Below, piece by piece: positions 17,792 through 27,461 of a DNA stretch of 64,000 nt (position 1 is its first letter; each line of letters begins with the position of its first letter). Source of the stretch: Treponema sp. (lineage in GTDB: Bacteria > Spirochaetota > Spirochaetia > Treponematales > Treponemataceae); NCBI GenBank assembly GCA_017617145.1, contig JAFZWX010000204.1:62001-126000 (forward strand), read 5' to 3'. The notes below the pieces were generated by a model. That model was not told the origin of the DNA. It saw nothing but the letters and a program-made list of their open reading frames with translations, and made no database searches. Made by a program: the position numbers and the translations under genes.

Positions 17792-19332
17792 TTTGAATTT
17801 CTCCTTTTAATTTTCGATATTAATAAATTTTTAAAAAATTGAAAATTCTTATTTTTCCAAAAAATAATACAATAAAATATGTTAATACCAAAAATGCAAA
17901 TTATGAATTGTAATACAACACCCCAAATAGTAACAGGAATAAATTTACATATCCACCAGAATAATAAACTAACTATAATAGTTATTAAAAACCAAAATAA
18001 ATAATACAGGTAATAGTTAAATACATTCTTATTAAATAGATTTTTGTATAATAAATAACCTTCTCTCCACCAAACTGTTAATAATGAACTTAAAAGAGTT
18101 CCTATGAATATTCCTACTATTCCTATTTTAATAACTAAAACAATTGATATTATTAAATTTAATAATGCTTGAATAAGAGGTCGTACTTTATCCTTAACAA
18201 ACATACCAACAGCACTAACAAAACTACCTGAAATAATTCTTGAAGAATTAAAGAATATATTTAATGATATTATTATTGCTACAGAAGTACTTAATAAAAA
18301 GTCTTGTCCTAACCATATTGTAATAAAAGGCTCGATTAAAACAAAATAGCAAATTGAACAAAATGATGCTATCCACATATTTAAAAACAATAAAGGTTTA
18401 TAAATATTATATTTTTCATCACTTGTAGCATCTACACTAAAGTTACCTATTGTTGAAACAAAACTACCTAACATTTTTCCTAAAACAGCATCTATTGCAA
18501 CAGAAATCATCTGATAATTTGAATATAGTCCTAAAACACCAATTCCTATAAATTTTGAAAGAATAATACTATCTGTGCCATTAACAATTACATATCCAAC
18601 TTTATGACACATCATCGCACCAGTATCTTTAAAGATTTGTATTTTTTCTTCTCTTATTATATTGTTAGTCTTAGAATTAAAAACTGTTTTATATTTTCTT
18701 TTGATATATGAGGCAATTATTATGTTATATAAAATATTAATTACTATTCCTGTAGAAAGGACTATCGTATAATTTCGAAAAATAAAAAGAAAAATAATTT
18801 TAAATATATATGAACATAATATATAGATACAATTACCAAAACTCAATACATAGTTTTTTTGATCCGCCGAAAGTAATGATTGAACATATACACAAAAATA
18901 ACTTGAAACATTTTGAATTACGAATAGCCAATATATTAAATTTATATTAATATCAGCAGGAACTTCATTAATATCAGCTATGGTAAAAGATATAAATGGA
19001 AAATATATACATCCAATAAAGAAAACAATTAATGCAATTATGTAATATACATGTTTATAAAAACGTAAAAGTTGTGCACATTTTTCAATATCATTTTCTT
19101 TAACAGGTTTATATAATCTGTACCCTATTACACCTCCAATTCCAAGTTCTGCTAGTGAAAAGATTTGTAAAACATTTGAAAATAATCCTGTAATACCAAG
19201 ATATTCTTTTGTTAAAACCATTAAAAAAATAGTTCTAAAAATAAATTGACTTACATAAACAATAATTTGTTCTATAACACCAATTGAAGAACTGAGTAAT
19301 ATATTTTTTTTCTTAGAATTCTCATTAAACAT
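17788..19332 (-). CDS. Polysaccharide flippase (Wzx/PST family)
   Basis: Moves lipid-linked repeat units across the inner membrane. The 514 residues contain about 12-14 hydrophobic helices, with the Wzx-type opening KNILLSSSIGVIEQIIVYVSQFIFRTIFL...LTKEYLGITGLFSNVLQIFSLAELGIGGVIGYRLY. Codon use is strongly A/T-biased (many Ile, Asn and Lys codons). No Shine-Dalgarno precedes the ATG. It lies between a glycosyltransferase and wecB. No Wzy-like polymerase accompanies it in the window. Confidence 0.88.
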   Translation of the reverse strand: MFNENSKKKNILLSSSIGVIEQIIVYVSQFIFRTIFLMVLTKEYLGITGLFSNVLQIFSLAELGIGGVIGYRLYKPVKENDIEKCAQLLRFYKHVYYIIALIVFFIGCIYFPFISFTIADINEVPADININLIYWLFVIQNVSSYFCVYVQSLLSADQKNYVLSFGNCIYILCSYIFKIIFLFIFRNYTIVLSTGIVINILYNIIIASYIKRKYKTVFNSKTNNIIREEKIQIFKDTGAMMCHKVGYVIVNGTDSIILSKFIGIGVLGLYSNYQMISVAIDAVLGKMLGSFVSTIGNFSVDATSDEKYNIYKPLLFLNMWIASFCSICYFVLIEPFITIWLGQDFLLSTSVAIIISLNIFFNSSRIISGSFVSAVGMFVKDKVRPLIQALLNLIISIVLVIKIGIVGIFIGTLLSSLLTVWWREGYLLYKNLFNKNVFNYYLYYLFWFLITIIVSLLFWWICKFIPVTIWGVVLQFIICIFGINIFYCIIFWKNKNFQFFKNLLISKIKRRNSK

Positions 19333-19336
19333 ATAT

Positions 19337-20923
19337 TTATTTTTTGTAATTCAATATTTTTTTGATTTTTCTTATAACTCGTTTTACAAAATATTTATAA
19401 TAATCCAGCTTAATACCATTATTAAGTTTTTCTATATTATAATTTTTATCATTTTTTAGAAGAGCCCAACCTAATTTCATATATTTATCCAAAGCATTAC
19501 GCATATTCATGCAATTATCATAATTTTGTGAAATTGCTGTACTTGCTTGTCCAAATTTTAATCCATATTTTGGTTTTGATCCCCATTGTTCAAGATCATC
19601 ATATGGATGAGGAGGAACATATGTATTAATTCCATGTTGTTTACATTTAAAAGAAAGACACATATCTTCTGCTGCATATTTAAAAGTTTGAAATTCTTCT
19701 GTTCTATCAAACATATAGTTTAACCACTCTTGTTTAAAGAACCATGAATGTCCAACAAAATCTGCTCTTGCCAGTTTATGATAAGGTCTATGCCAACCTA
19801 CTCTAAAGAAACCTTTATAAGGATACAATTCTGGTTTCTTAAGAACTATTCCAACTGTACCATATACACCTTCATTTTCTTGCATATGATAATGACAATT
19901 CTCCAGCCAATGAATACCAGGAATAGTGTCATCATCAAACATACAAATGTATTCAGTTTTTGCATTATCTCTTGCAAATTTAAAGCGTTCCCAAACCCCC
20001 ATATTTTCAGAACAAATTTTTACATTATCAAATTTATCTAAAAATTCATTTTTAAAATTTATAGAGTATTTTCCATTGATTCCATCTTGAAATAAAAATA
20101 TTTTTTTTGGTTTAAGAGTTTGGTTTTGTACAGCTTCAAGTTGCAGGGAAAGAGCATCTGGTTTTTTATATGTTGTGAGAACTACAGTAACATCAAAGTT
20201 TGTTTTTTGAGAATCAAACATCCAGCAATTTCTACTACCAAAAACAGAATTTTGATTAGTATAAGGTCTTGTATCCTTTTGATGAATATATTTATCCAAG
20301 CAAGAACCAAAATCTATATATGTATTATTTGGATTATTATCATATAATCTTTTAATGATGATTTCTGATAAAGGTCCTGCACTTACTACATAAAGAATAT
20401 TATTCTTATTACCGAAATCATTTTTTATTTCTTCTATAAGAGTATCAAGTTCGTTTTCATAAAATGTAACACATTGATCGCCAATAGAATAATATTTAAG
20501 TATATTAAGATTTCCTATCTTGTTTTTTTTTCCCGCACGATTAGCAATAACAACAGCATCTCTTGTAAGTTTTTCAAATTCTGAAATAAAACGAGTATAA
20601 TTTTTATTTACAAATATATTGGCGAATGTAATATTTTTACTTGATATATGACTCATATACCAATAATATGCAGTTTTATCACAACAAGGACATGAAACTC
20701 CATAATAAACATTATCAGATTCTATATTTAATGTTTTAATTAATTCCTTTCCTAATTTTGTTTGTTCTGACGGTGCATTCCATCCTTCTTGTGCTGAAAC
20801 TGGAGCTCCAATCATTAATGAACGTTCTCCATCACCATATCTTAAAACTGTGATATTTTCATTATTTGAAATTCTTGAGAATATTTGTTCAAAATCATCA
20901 ACTAAATATTTTATCTCTGACAT
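19337..20923 (-). CDS. Two-domain glycosyltransferase: GT-D (DUF1792-like) + GT2
   Basis: A 528-residue cytoplasmic enzyme. Residues about 1-235 look like the DUF1792/GT-D type: VLRYGDGERSLMIG near the N-terminus (the YGDGE motif), SCPCCDKTAYYWYMSH, AVVIANRAG and IDFGSCLDKYI. Residues about 243-470 are a GT-A family 2 domain, with FDVTVVLTTYKKPDALSLQLEAV, ICMFDDDTIPGIHWL (DxD) and a late AAEDMCLSFK acidic site. So one polypeptide may add two sugars in sequence. AGGAGA precedes the ATG. The sugar donors are unknown. Confidence 0.8.
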   Translation of the reverse strand: MSEIKYLVDDFEQIFSRISNNENITVLRYGDGERSLMIGAPVSAQEGWNAPSEQTKLGKELIKTLNIESDNVYYGVSCPCCDKTAYYWYMSHISSKNITFANIFVNKNYTRFISEFEKLTRDAVVIANRAGKKNKIGNLNILKYYSIGDQCVTFYENELDTLIEEIKNDFGNKNNILYVVSAGPLSEIIIKRLYDNNPNNTYIDFGSCLDKYIHQKDTRPYTNQNSVFGSRNCWMFDSQKTNFDVTVVLTTYKKPDALSLQLEAVQNQTLKPKKIFLFQDGINGKYSINFKNEFLDKFDNVKICSENMGVWERFKFARDNAKTEYICMFDDDTIPGIHWLENCHYHMQENEGVYGTVGIVLKKPELYPYKGFFRVGWHRPYHKLARADFVGHSWFFKQEWLNYMFDRTEEFQTFKYAAEDMCLSFKCKQHGINTYVPPHPYDDLEQWGSKPKYGLKFGQASTAISQNYDNCMNMRNALDKYMKLGWALLKNDKNYNIEKLNNGIKLDYYKYFVKRVIRKIKKILNYKK

Positions 20924-20932
20924 TCTTTTCTC

Positions 20933-22057
20933 CTAAGATTTATTTAATAAATTATTATATAAATGTAAATATTGATTTGTGACTGTTTGAATAGAAAAAT
21001 TATTTATAGCATAATTCTTAATTTCTTTTGAATTAAAAAGTGCCCTTTTTTCTATCATGTTTTTTATACCTTTTACTAATGCATCAGTACTTTTTGTATC
21101 AACAACAATTGCTGTTTTATTATTTACCAGAGAACTTGCTCCTCCAGAGCGAGTTACAACAAGAGGTTTACCTAGTAACATAGCTTCTTCTACCGAAATG
21201 CCTGCACTTTCAAAAATACTTGCTGATATTATAAAATCCATTTTAGAAATTATATAATAAACTTGATTTTTTTCAATTTGTCCATAAAAAATACAATTAT
21301 TTTCTATCCCTAAATCAATGGCCATTTTTTTATAATAATCCAGGTATTGACCTCCACCACAAATATGCAGGTTTATATTATATCCCTTTTCGATTAGAAT
21401 TTTAATAGCAGGTAGTAAATATTGATATCCTTTTACTGTTTTATCATAAAATGCAGCAATAATCCCACAATTTAGATCTTTTGATAAAAAAAGATCAAGT
21501 TTTTCATTTATATTATTATTTGGTAATATTATTCCATTATAAATGATTGAAAATTTTATATTTGGATAATATGAATTCAACTTTTCAGATAAATCTTTTG
21601 AAACACAAATATTTTGACTACTATTTTTATATATGAATTTTTGTCTTAAATAATTCTTTTTGTTTTCTAGATTCATATATTCAATAGGCATATGTTCAGT
21701 AAGAATATATGGTTTATGATAAAAGAGTTTCCATTTTGTTACTATCATCCCCACACCAGCAGCAACATGTGCATGTATTATATCAGGAGAAAAACGATTT
21801 TTTATTATTTTGTAATCTTTTAAATAATTTATTGTTTGTTGTAATCTAGATTTATTTTTATTATTTCTTCTAAATACTCTTATACCATGTTCGATTGAAT
21901 CTGAAAACTCAGTGTCTATTTCATTATCAAATGGAAAATAAATAGCAACATCGCAATATTTTTTCAATTCCTTTGCTTGTTCATAATGAAAAATACCTTC
22001 CCTTAAAACTTTAGTATTTTGAGAACTATACCAGGAAACTACGAAAAGAATTTTCAT
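20933..22057 (-). CDS. Glycosyltransferase family 4
   Basis: A GT-B enzyme of 374 residues. The N-terminal half has MKILFVVSWYSSQN and DIIHAHVAAGVGMI. The C-terminal half has FSIIYNGI, GIIAAFYDKTVKGYQYL, LHICGGGQYLDYYKKMA, NNCIFYGQI and the nucleotide-sugar site SASIFESAGISVEEAMLLGKPLVVTRSGGASSLV. It belongs to the left-arm O-unit operon. The gene starts 21 nt after fdtB and has no SD. The sugar specificity is not readable. Confidence 0.9.
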   Translation of the reverse strand: MKILFVVSWYSSQNTKVLREGIFHYEQAKELKKYCDVAIYFPFDNEIDTEFSDSIEHGIRVFRRNNKNKSRLQQTINYLKDYKIIKNRFSPDIIHAHVAAGVGMIVTKWKLFYHKPYILTEHMPIEYMNLENKKNYLRQKFIYKNSSQNICVSKDLSEKLNSYYPNIKFSIIYNGIILPNNNINEKLDLFLSKDLNCGIIAAFYDKTVKGYQYLLPAIKILIEKGYNINLHICGGGQYLDYYKKMAIDLGIENNCIFYGQIEKNQVYYIISKMDFIISASIFESAGISVEEAMLLGKPLVVTRSGGASSLVNNKTAIVVDTKSTDALVKGIKNMIEKRALFNSKEIKNYAINNFSIQTVTNQYLHLYNNLLNKS

Positions 22058-22078
22058 TTTTTTTTATTAATACCAGCT

Positions 22079-23182
22079 TTAATTAAATTTATTCAAAATA
22101 CTAATAACATAATCCACTTGTTCTTCTGTCAAACACGGACTCATCGGCAGACTCAATTCCTGTTCGTGAATTTTTTCTGTAACAGGTAAGCTCATAGTAT
22201 TCCATTCCTTATAACATTCCTGCTTATGTGGCGGAATTGGATAATGTATGTTTGTTCCAATACCATTAGATTCCAGATATTTTTGAAGTTCATCTCTCTT
22301 TTCACAAAGGATTGGGAACAAATGAAAAACAAACTGATTCCAGTCTTTTACTTCTGGAAGTTTAATTAAAGGATTTTTTATTCCTTCTATGTATTTTTTT
22401 GCGACTGATTTCCTTATAGCAACATCTTTTTCAAGATGCTTTAATTTTACATCAAGAATTGCAGCTTGAATTTCATCTAGACGACTGTTTCTTCCCTGAT
22501 ATTTGAATACATATTTCTTTGCACTTCCGTAATTTGCAAGACTTCTTACTGCTTTTGCAAGATCTTCATCATTTGTTGTAACAGCTCCTGCATCACCCAA
22601 AGCACCAAGATTTTTTCCTGGATAAAAACTATGTCCGGCGGCATCCCCAAGAGAACCTGTTTTTTTACCATTAAAAATACAACCATGAGCTTGCGCATTA
22701 TCTTCTATAAGTTTAAGATTATATTTTTTACAGAGATCTCCAATTTTTTCTGTGTAAGCACATCGTCCATATAGATGAACTATTGTAATTGCTTTTGTTT
22801 TATTTGTAATACGACTTTCAATCAGACTGTCATTAATTTCCAGAGTATCGATATTCGGTTCAACAAGAACTGGAACAAGTCCATTTTCTGTAATTGCAAG
22901 AATTGTAGCAATGTAAGTATTTGCAGGAACTAAAACTTCATCACCAGGTTTCATTACTCCAAGTTCAATGTACGCACGAAAAATCCACACAAGTGCATCC
23001 AAGCCATTAGCACAACCTACACAGTATTTTGTTCCTATGTAGTTAGCATAATCTGATTCAAACTTTTCGTTTTCTTTTCCTTGTAAATACCAGCCGGAAT
23101 CTATTACTCTAAGAGCAGCTTCGTGGATTTCGTCTTTATATTTATCTGTTACATCTTTTAAGCTTAAAAATGGTATTCGCAT
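22079..23182 (-). CDS. fdtB: dTDP-3-amino-3,6-dideoxyhexose transaminase (DegT/FdtB type)
   Basis: PLP aminotransferase that converts dTDP-3-keto-6-deoxyhexose to the 3-amino sugar. The opening [19 protein letters not shown] is typical of the DegT/DnrJ/EryC1 family. The PLP lysine is K190 in [17 protein letters not shown], the ring-nitrogen Asp is D161 in EDNAQAHG, and ANGLDAL binds phosphate. Company of fdtA and fdtC in the same operon points to the Fuc3NAc/Qui3NAc pathway rather than another DegT role. SD AAGGAT precedes the ATG. The dTDP-glucose genes rmlA and rmlB are not in the window. Confidence 0.87.
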   Translation of the reverse strand: MRIPFLSLKDVTDKYKDEIHEAALRVIDSGWYLQGKENEKFESDYANYIGTKYCVGCANGLDALVWIFRAYIELGVMKPGDEVLVPANTYIATILAITENGLVPVLVEPNIDTLEINDSLIESRITNKTKAITIVHLYGRCAYTEKIGDLCKKYNLKLIEDNAQAHGCIFNGKKTGSLGDAAGHSFYPGKNLGALGDAGAVTTNDEDLAKAVRSLANYGSAKKYVFKYQGRNSRLDEIQAAILDVKLKHLEKDVAIRKSVAKKYIEGIKNPLIKLPEVKDWNQFVFHLFPILCEKRDELQKYLESNGIGTNIHYPIPPHKQECYKEWNTMSLPVTEKIHEQELSLPMSPCLTEEQVDYVISILNKFN

Positions 23183-23200
23183 TTAAATATCCTTATTATT

Positions 23201-23701
23201 CTATCTTTTTCGCCTTTTAGGTTTTTGAAGATTCTTAATATTAATATTACTTAAATTTGTATGTATATCTAATTTATCTATAAATTTTATTTTATCAGAT
23301 TTTAAGATACATTCATAAATTTTTCTTAATTCATTTTCATCAAAAGAATTTATATATACAGGTTCATAAGCTTCCAACTCTTGTTCTGTAAGATAATCTA
23401 TAATATCATCAAAACAGATTACACAGTCTTCTGTAAAACCATATTGACCTTTAGTATATTTTATATGGGGAGATTTTTCTTTATCGCCACCATTTTCAAA
23501 ATGCCAAAGTTGTGTTGTAGGAGAATATGAATATACTACTATTCTACAATCAAAAGAACTGCTTTTACCTAAATATATTAACCAGCGTGGATGTGAATCC
23601 ATATCAAAATCTCTTGAACTAAAAGGTTTGATTGTGCGATATAAACATCCTGTTTTAAATTCACCAGCTTTTACAGGTTTAGTCTCATTTGATTCTGGCA
23701 T
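23201..23701 (-). CDS. Putative toxin-like partner of the Panacea protein (unknown)
   Basis: 166 residues, soluble, with a very basic C-terminus (PKRRKR). A central compact region (FKTGCLYRTIKPFSSRDFD, then HPRWLIYLGKSS, CRIVVYSYSPTT, WHF) faintly recalls the small barrel of PemK/MazF-like proteins, but no catalytic motif can be claimed. It follows the Panacea gene by 13 nt on the same strand, the arrangement of many antitoxin-toxin pairs. It does not belong to sugar metabolism, and the pair splits fdtC from fdtB. The toxin call rests on context alone. Confidence 0.5.
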   Translation of the reverse strand: MPESNETKPVKAGEFKTGCLYRTIKPFSSRDFDMDSHPRWLIYLGKSSSFDCRIVVYSYSPTTQLWHFENGGDKEKSPHIKYTKGQYGFTEDCVICFDDIIDYLTEQELEAYEPVYINSFDENELRKIYECILKSDKIKFIDKLDIHTNLSNINIKNLQKPKRRKR

Positions 23702-23714
23702 TACAAATTGTATC

Positions 23715-24266
23715 CTAATTACATAATGCTACATACATAGCATAATTTTGTTCTGCTGAAGTTCTTTCTGTTTCTTTTTTATTCTTAAAATCTGGCCCAA
23801 ATTCATCTGCATAATTCATAAGTTTATGAGGATAATTATTATCAATTGCTATTTGCCAAGCTTTTATTTCTTTATGAGATAGTTCTGAAGCAGTTTCTGC
23901 TGTCCATTTTTCATTTACGGCTCTAGAAACATATTTATCTAAGATATTAAGTTCATAATCTGAAAATAAATCTAAATTTGGTTCTTTTAAACAAATAAAG
24001 ACAGGCATACCAGAATTTTCATTTGAGATAGTTTTATTATATACTTCAGATTTTAAATTCTTTAATGTATGAGGAACTGGTCCCATTTTTTCTGCATAAT
24101 AATTTAAAGAAGTTAAAGGACGCCCCGTATTACGAACACATTCAAAATCAGAGAAAGCTAAAATTTTATATAAAATTACCTGATCAATATGCTTATTAGT
24201 TTTTTTCCAGTATAATTTAGCCACATAACCAACAGCATTTTCAACAATTTGTTTATTATATCTCAT
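23715..24266 (-). CDS. Panacea (SocA/DUF4065) domain antitoxin-like protein
   Basis: 183 residues. The Panacea signature is visible: VILYKILAFSDFECVRNTGRP, then NYYAEKMGPVPHTLKNLK, with a helical C-terminus (DKYVSRAVNEKWTAETASELSHKEIKAWQ). This domain is known as a versatile antitoxin that neutralises many unrelated toxins and is related to SocA/GepA proteins. The ATG at 24266 (MRYNKQIVEN) is preferred; a TTG at 24320 extends the frame without SD. A possible promoter (TTGAAA-17-TATTTT) lies in the 60-bp gap after fdtC, so the pair may be expressed on its own. Confidence 0.72.
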   Translation of the reverse strand: MRYNKQIVENAVGYVAKLYWKKTNKHIDQVILYKILAFSDFECVRNTGRPLTSLNYYAEKMGPVPHTLKNLKSEVYNKTISNENSGMPVFICLKEPNLDLFSDYELNILDKYVSRAVNEKWTAETASELSHKEIKAWQIAIDNNYPHKLMNYADEFGPDFKNKKETERTSAEQNYAMYVALCN

Positions 24267-24325
24267 AATTTTACTCTTAAATATAATATATAAAATACTA
24301 TATAATTTGCTGATTTTCAAGCAAA

Positions 24326-24775
24326 TTATATTTTTCGAACAAACTTAGCTGGATTTCCTACCCATAATTCCCCAGACGGCACCTCTTTTGTTACAACACT
24401 ACCAGCACCTATCATTGCATTTTCACCTATAGTTATACCACAAAGTATTGTTGCATTTGCACCAATACTTGCTCCTTTTTTAATTATGGTTTTTTTTAAT
24501 TTCCAATTGGTATTTTTTGAACGAGGAAACAAATCATTAGTAAAAGTAGCATTTGGACCTATAAAAACATTGTCTTCAACTGTTATTCCGTCCCAAAGCT
24601 GGACTCCACTTTTTACAGTTACATTATTACCAACTGTAACTTTATTCTCAATTAAAACATTAGAACAGATATTACAATTTTCGCCAATTCTTGCATTCGG
24701 AAAAATAACACAGAATTGCCAGATATTTGTATTTTCAGGAATACTTGCTTTACAATCAGATAATGGATGAATCAT
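24326..24775 (-). CDS. fdtC: Left-handed beta-helix N-acetyltransferase (FdtC-type)
   Basis: 149 residues of hexapeptide repeats, for example [77 protein letters not shown], ending [11 protein letters not shown]. Such enzymes transfer acetyl from acetyl-CoA to the amino group of dTDP-3-amino-3,6-dideoxyhexose. The fdtA and fdtB genes in the same operon support this. The start overlaps the acyltransferase by 20 nt. A related WbpD/PglD-type acceptor is the alternative. Confidence 0.82.
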   Translation of the reverse strand: MIHPLSDCKASIPENTNIWQFCVIFPNARIGENCNICSNVLIENKVTVGNNVTVKSGVQLWDGITVEDNVFIGPNATFTNDLFPRSKNTNWKLKKTIIKKGASIGANATILCGITIGENAMIGAGSVVTKEVPSGELWVGNPAKFVRKI

Positions 24776-25862
24776 TGTTTTCCTCCAAATCAGAATTTAT
24801 TTGAATTTCTTTATTAAGTATTGATATTTTATTAAATAAAATACAAAGAGATATCATTACAAACCGTAGAATAATATCTAAAATCATTGATACTGCGAAA
24901 GAACAAAAAATAACTAAGAATGATGTCACAAAAAGATGTAAGAAATCGGCATTACATACTAATTCAATATCTATATATTTCTTAATACATTCCATTACAG
25001 CAAAATGTATTATAAACATTCCCCAAACACTTTTTGCCAAGTAGTTAATTATTTTGCTTTTTATTGCAATATTTTTGAATATAATGAACAAGAAGAATCC
25101 TTGAGAAATAACAAATATATTGCAATAATCAAACATATGGTTTGTATTTATTTTCATTCCTATTAAAATAAATAATGTAGAACAAATATATCCTATTAAA
25201 GATTTATTTATTGAAAAAGAACAATTATTTTTCTTTATAAAAGCACCAATATAATAAAGTAGAATAAAATTCACTAAAGTATAACCTCCTCCATTTCCAT
25301 CACCAGAAACGAAGGATCGACCAGCGGAATTAATTGAGTGAAAATAATTTGAAATAAAATCGATTACTGTTGGAAAAACAGAAAACAAAATAACAATAAT
25401 AATCATAAAATTATTAAATTTTTTATTCTCAAGTTTAACTACTAAATTCAAAAAAGGCGATAAAAGAAAAACTGCAGAATATAAAAATGCATAATAATTC
25501 ATTGGTGCAATACAAGAAATTAACGATTTAATCTTGAATGCACTTATTCCAAAAAAAATGCGGATTAAATATGAAGATAAATCAAATATTATAAGTACCG
25601 AAAAAATATTTATTATTTTTCGTATATTTACTTTATTTTTTTTGCTTAAGAAATAACCTGTTATGATAAGGAAGACATTTACCGCACAAACACAAAGGGA
25701 TTCGCCAATTCTTATGAAGTATTTATTTATAAAAGATGCATTTTTTGTAAATTCAAGCGTATTAAAAATCAACCCATTATAGTGTAAGATGATTACAAAT
25801 AGGATACAAAATAATCTTAATAATTCGAAATTGGATTCTCTATTTATTTTATCATCAGTCAT
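24756..25862 (-). CDS. Membrane O-acyltransferase (Acyl_transf_3 family)
   Basis: 368 residues with about ten hydrophobic helices. The N-terminal motif [22 protein letters not shown] carries the family's arginine and histidine (R..C..FVIILHY). These proteins O-acetylate sugars of surface polysaccharides in the inner membrane. It overlaps fdtA by 8 nt and fdtC by 20 nt, so it is coupled within the operon. The acceptor sugar is unknown. It is the only polytopic protein of the left arm apart from Wzx, and is not a polymerase by its motif. Confidence 0.85.
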   Translation of the reverse strand: MTDDKINRESNFELLRLFCILFVIILHYNGLIFNTLEFTKNASFINKYFIRIGESLCVCAVNVFLIITGYFLSKKNKVNIRKIINIFSVLIIFDLSSYLIRIFFGISAFKIKSLISCIAPMNYYAFLYSAVFLLSPFLNLVVKLENKKFNNFMIIIVILFSVFPTVIDFISNYFHSINSAGRSFVSGDGNGGGYTLVNFILLYYIGAFIKKNNCSFSINKSLIGYICSTLFILIGMKINTNHMFDYCNIFVISQGFFLFIIFKNIAIKSKIINYLAKSVWGMFIIHFAVMECIKKYIDIELVCNADFLHLFVTSFLVIFCSFAVSMILDIILRFVMISLCILFNKISILNKEIQINSDLEENNDSSII

Positions 25863-26259
25863 TATTTTTTAAACTCGCTAAGAATTCATCATAACTTCGT
25901 ATATATTCTTTTTCGTCATAATGCTCGCTTGCAAGAACCACAAGCTTACATCCATAAGAAAAATCATGCATTTCACGCCACATATTTTTACCAATGTAAA
26001 GTCCAATATCAGGACGATTTAATAAAACTTCTTCCCTGTTTTTTCCATCATCAAGTACAAAACGACAAGCTCCATCCATTGCAATGATAATCTGCTCAAG
26101 TTCTTTATGTGCATGAAACCCTCTGGATTCATTTGGAAGAGTATCGAACATGTAATATACACGTTTAATTTCAAAAGGTATATCTTTTAATGCTTCTATA
26201 GCGACTAGTTTTCCTCTTTGATCACCATGAATTGGCATGTTAATTAATTTGTAATTCAT
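25855..26259 (-). CDS. fdtA: dTDP-4-oxo-6-deoxy-hexose 3,4-ketoisomerase (FdtA/WxcM-like cupin)
   Basis: 134 residues of a small cupin. HGDQRGKLVAIEALKDIPFEIKRVYYMF, SRGFHAHKELEQIIIAM and FVLDDGKNREEVLLN are typical; the two histidines of FHAHKE serve as base and ligand. It moves the keto group from C4 to C3 of dTDP-4-keto-6-deoxyglucose, the committing step to Fuc3NAc or Qui3NAc. The ATG at 26259 (MNYKLINMP) is chosen because TTAGG precedes it; the longer frame to 26304 runs into the promoter. It is the first gene of the left-arm operon. Confidence 0.88.
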   Translation of the reverse strand: MNYKLINMPIHGDQRGKLVAIEALKDIPFEIKRVYYMFDTLPNESRGFHAHKELEQIIIAMDGACRFVLDDGKNREEVLLNRPDIGLYIGKNMWREMHDFSYGCKLVVLASEHYDEKEYIRSYDEFLASLKNND

Positions 26260-26275
26260 AAAAAAACCTAATTCA

Positions 26276-26304
26276 ATTTTACTATAAAAAACTATTGTGG
26301 TCAA
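26276..26304 (-). promoter_or_regulatory. Promoter of the fdtA-wecB operon
   Basis: Minus strand: -35 TTGACC (26304-26299), 17-bp spacer, -10 TAAAAT (26281-26276). The fdtA SD follows directly. Confidence 0.7.
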
Positions 26305-26317
26305 ATTAGATAATAAC

Positions 26318-26326
26318 TGTTATAAT
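26318..26326 (+). promoter_or_regulatory. Extended -10 promoter for the right-arm operon
   Basis: TGTTATAAT is an extended -10 (TGn plus consensus TATAAT at 26321-26326). It is divergent from the fdtA promoter, in a 91-bp gap. The -35 is poor. Confidence 0.5.
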
Positions 26327-26350
26327 AATGAATACTATTAGGAATAACTA

Positions 26351-27460
26351 ATGCATTATTTACGAAATCAAAAAAATTATAAAATTCTTGAAACTCAGGA
26401 AAAAGTTAATAGATTAATAGATAAAAAACTAGAGTATAAAATAATAAAAAATGCAATAATAGTTCCGCATATTGGCTGCTTTGATTCAAATAAAAACTTT
26501 ATTGACGGTACATGGCTTCATGAAACAACTTCGTTTGAATTTGATAATAAATATATTGAAAATTCAATACATATAAAAAAAGCTGTTTATATTGGATGTT
26601 TTGCAGGAATATGGGGACATTGTATTACAGATAACATAAAACGCTTTTGGTTCTTATCATCTAAGTTTTTCAAAGATTATTCTACAGAACCAATACTGTA
26701 TACTATGGTAAATAATATTCCATTACCTAATAATTTTCATAAAATTAGTGAAATTCTTGTCCCAAATAATGTTGAACTTAAAGAAATACAAGAAACTTTT
26801 ATTGTGGATGAACTAATAATACCAGATGTAAGTATTTATTCTTCACAAAATGACGGTAAGTTATTTTATAAAGAATTCCTTGAATGTTTGAACAAAATAG
26901 AAAATAATTATTTGAAACCAAACTTTACTAAGACATTTGAAAAGATATATTTAAGTAGAACAAAATTAAAATCACATTTAGAGTATGGTGAAATAATTAT
27001 AGAAAAGATTTTTAAACAAGTTGGTTTTGAAATTATATATCCTGAAACTCTTTCATTTGAACAACAAATACATTTATTTCAAAATTGTAAATATTTTGCT
27101 TCTCTAGAAGGTTCAGGTGCTCATAACAGTATTTTTTGTAAACCAGAAACAAAAGTATTTATTTTAAGAAAATCTGATTCTATTAATCCGTATCAAATAT
27201 TAATCGATAAAATCAGTAATACAAAAACATCCTATATAGATTCAAATTTATCAATTATGAATTCAAAAAAGAAACCATGGACAGGTCCTTTTTTTGTATA
27301 TCAAACAAAAAGTTTGATCAATGTATTCAAAGATGAATTCAATATTGTCTTAAACTCACACTTCCCAATTTTCGAATTTATTAAGTATATAATTGATGGT
27401 TTATTCTATCACTTTTTGAATTTTTTACGTTTTATCCATCACCTGTTTTGGAGAAAATAA
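26351..27460 (+). CDS. Glycosyltransferase family 61-like (DUF563)
   Basis: 369 residues. GT61 features are the block AVYIGCFAGIWGHCITDNIKRFWFL in the N-terminal half, then FEKIYLSRTKLKSHLEYGE. Later comes FEIIYPETLSFEQQIHLFQNCKYFASLEGSGAHNSIFCKPETKVF. The acceptor and donor are unknown. A hydrophobic/aromatic C-terminus (FIKYIIDGLFYHFLNFLRFIHHLFW) may tether it to the membrane. It is the first gene of the right arm, 1 nt before the next glycosyltransferase. Confidence 0.82.
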   Translation: MHYLRNQKNYKILETQEKVNRLIDKKLEYKIIKNAIIVPHIGCFDSNKNFIDGTWLHETTSFEFDNKYIENSIHIKKAVYIGCFAGIWGHCITDNIKRFWFLSSKFFKDYSTEPILYTMVNNIPLPNNFHKISEILVPNNVELKEIQETFIVDELIIPDVSIYSSQNDGKLFYKEFLECLNKIENNYLKPNFTKTFEKIYLSRTKLKSHLEYGEIIIEKIFKQVGFEIIYPETLSFEQQIHLFQNCKYFASLEGSGAHNSIFCKPETKVFILRKSDSINPYQILIDKISNTKTSYIDSNLSIMNSKKKPWTGPFFVYQTKSLINVFKDEFNIVLNSHFPIFEFIKYIIDGLFYHFLNFLRFIHHLFWRK

Positions 27461-27461
27461 T

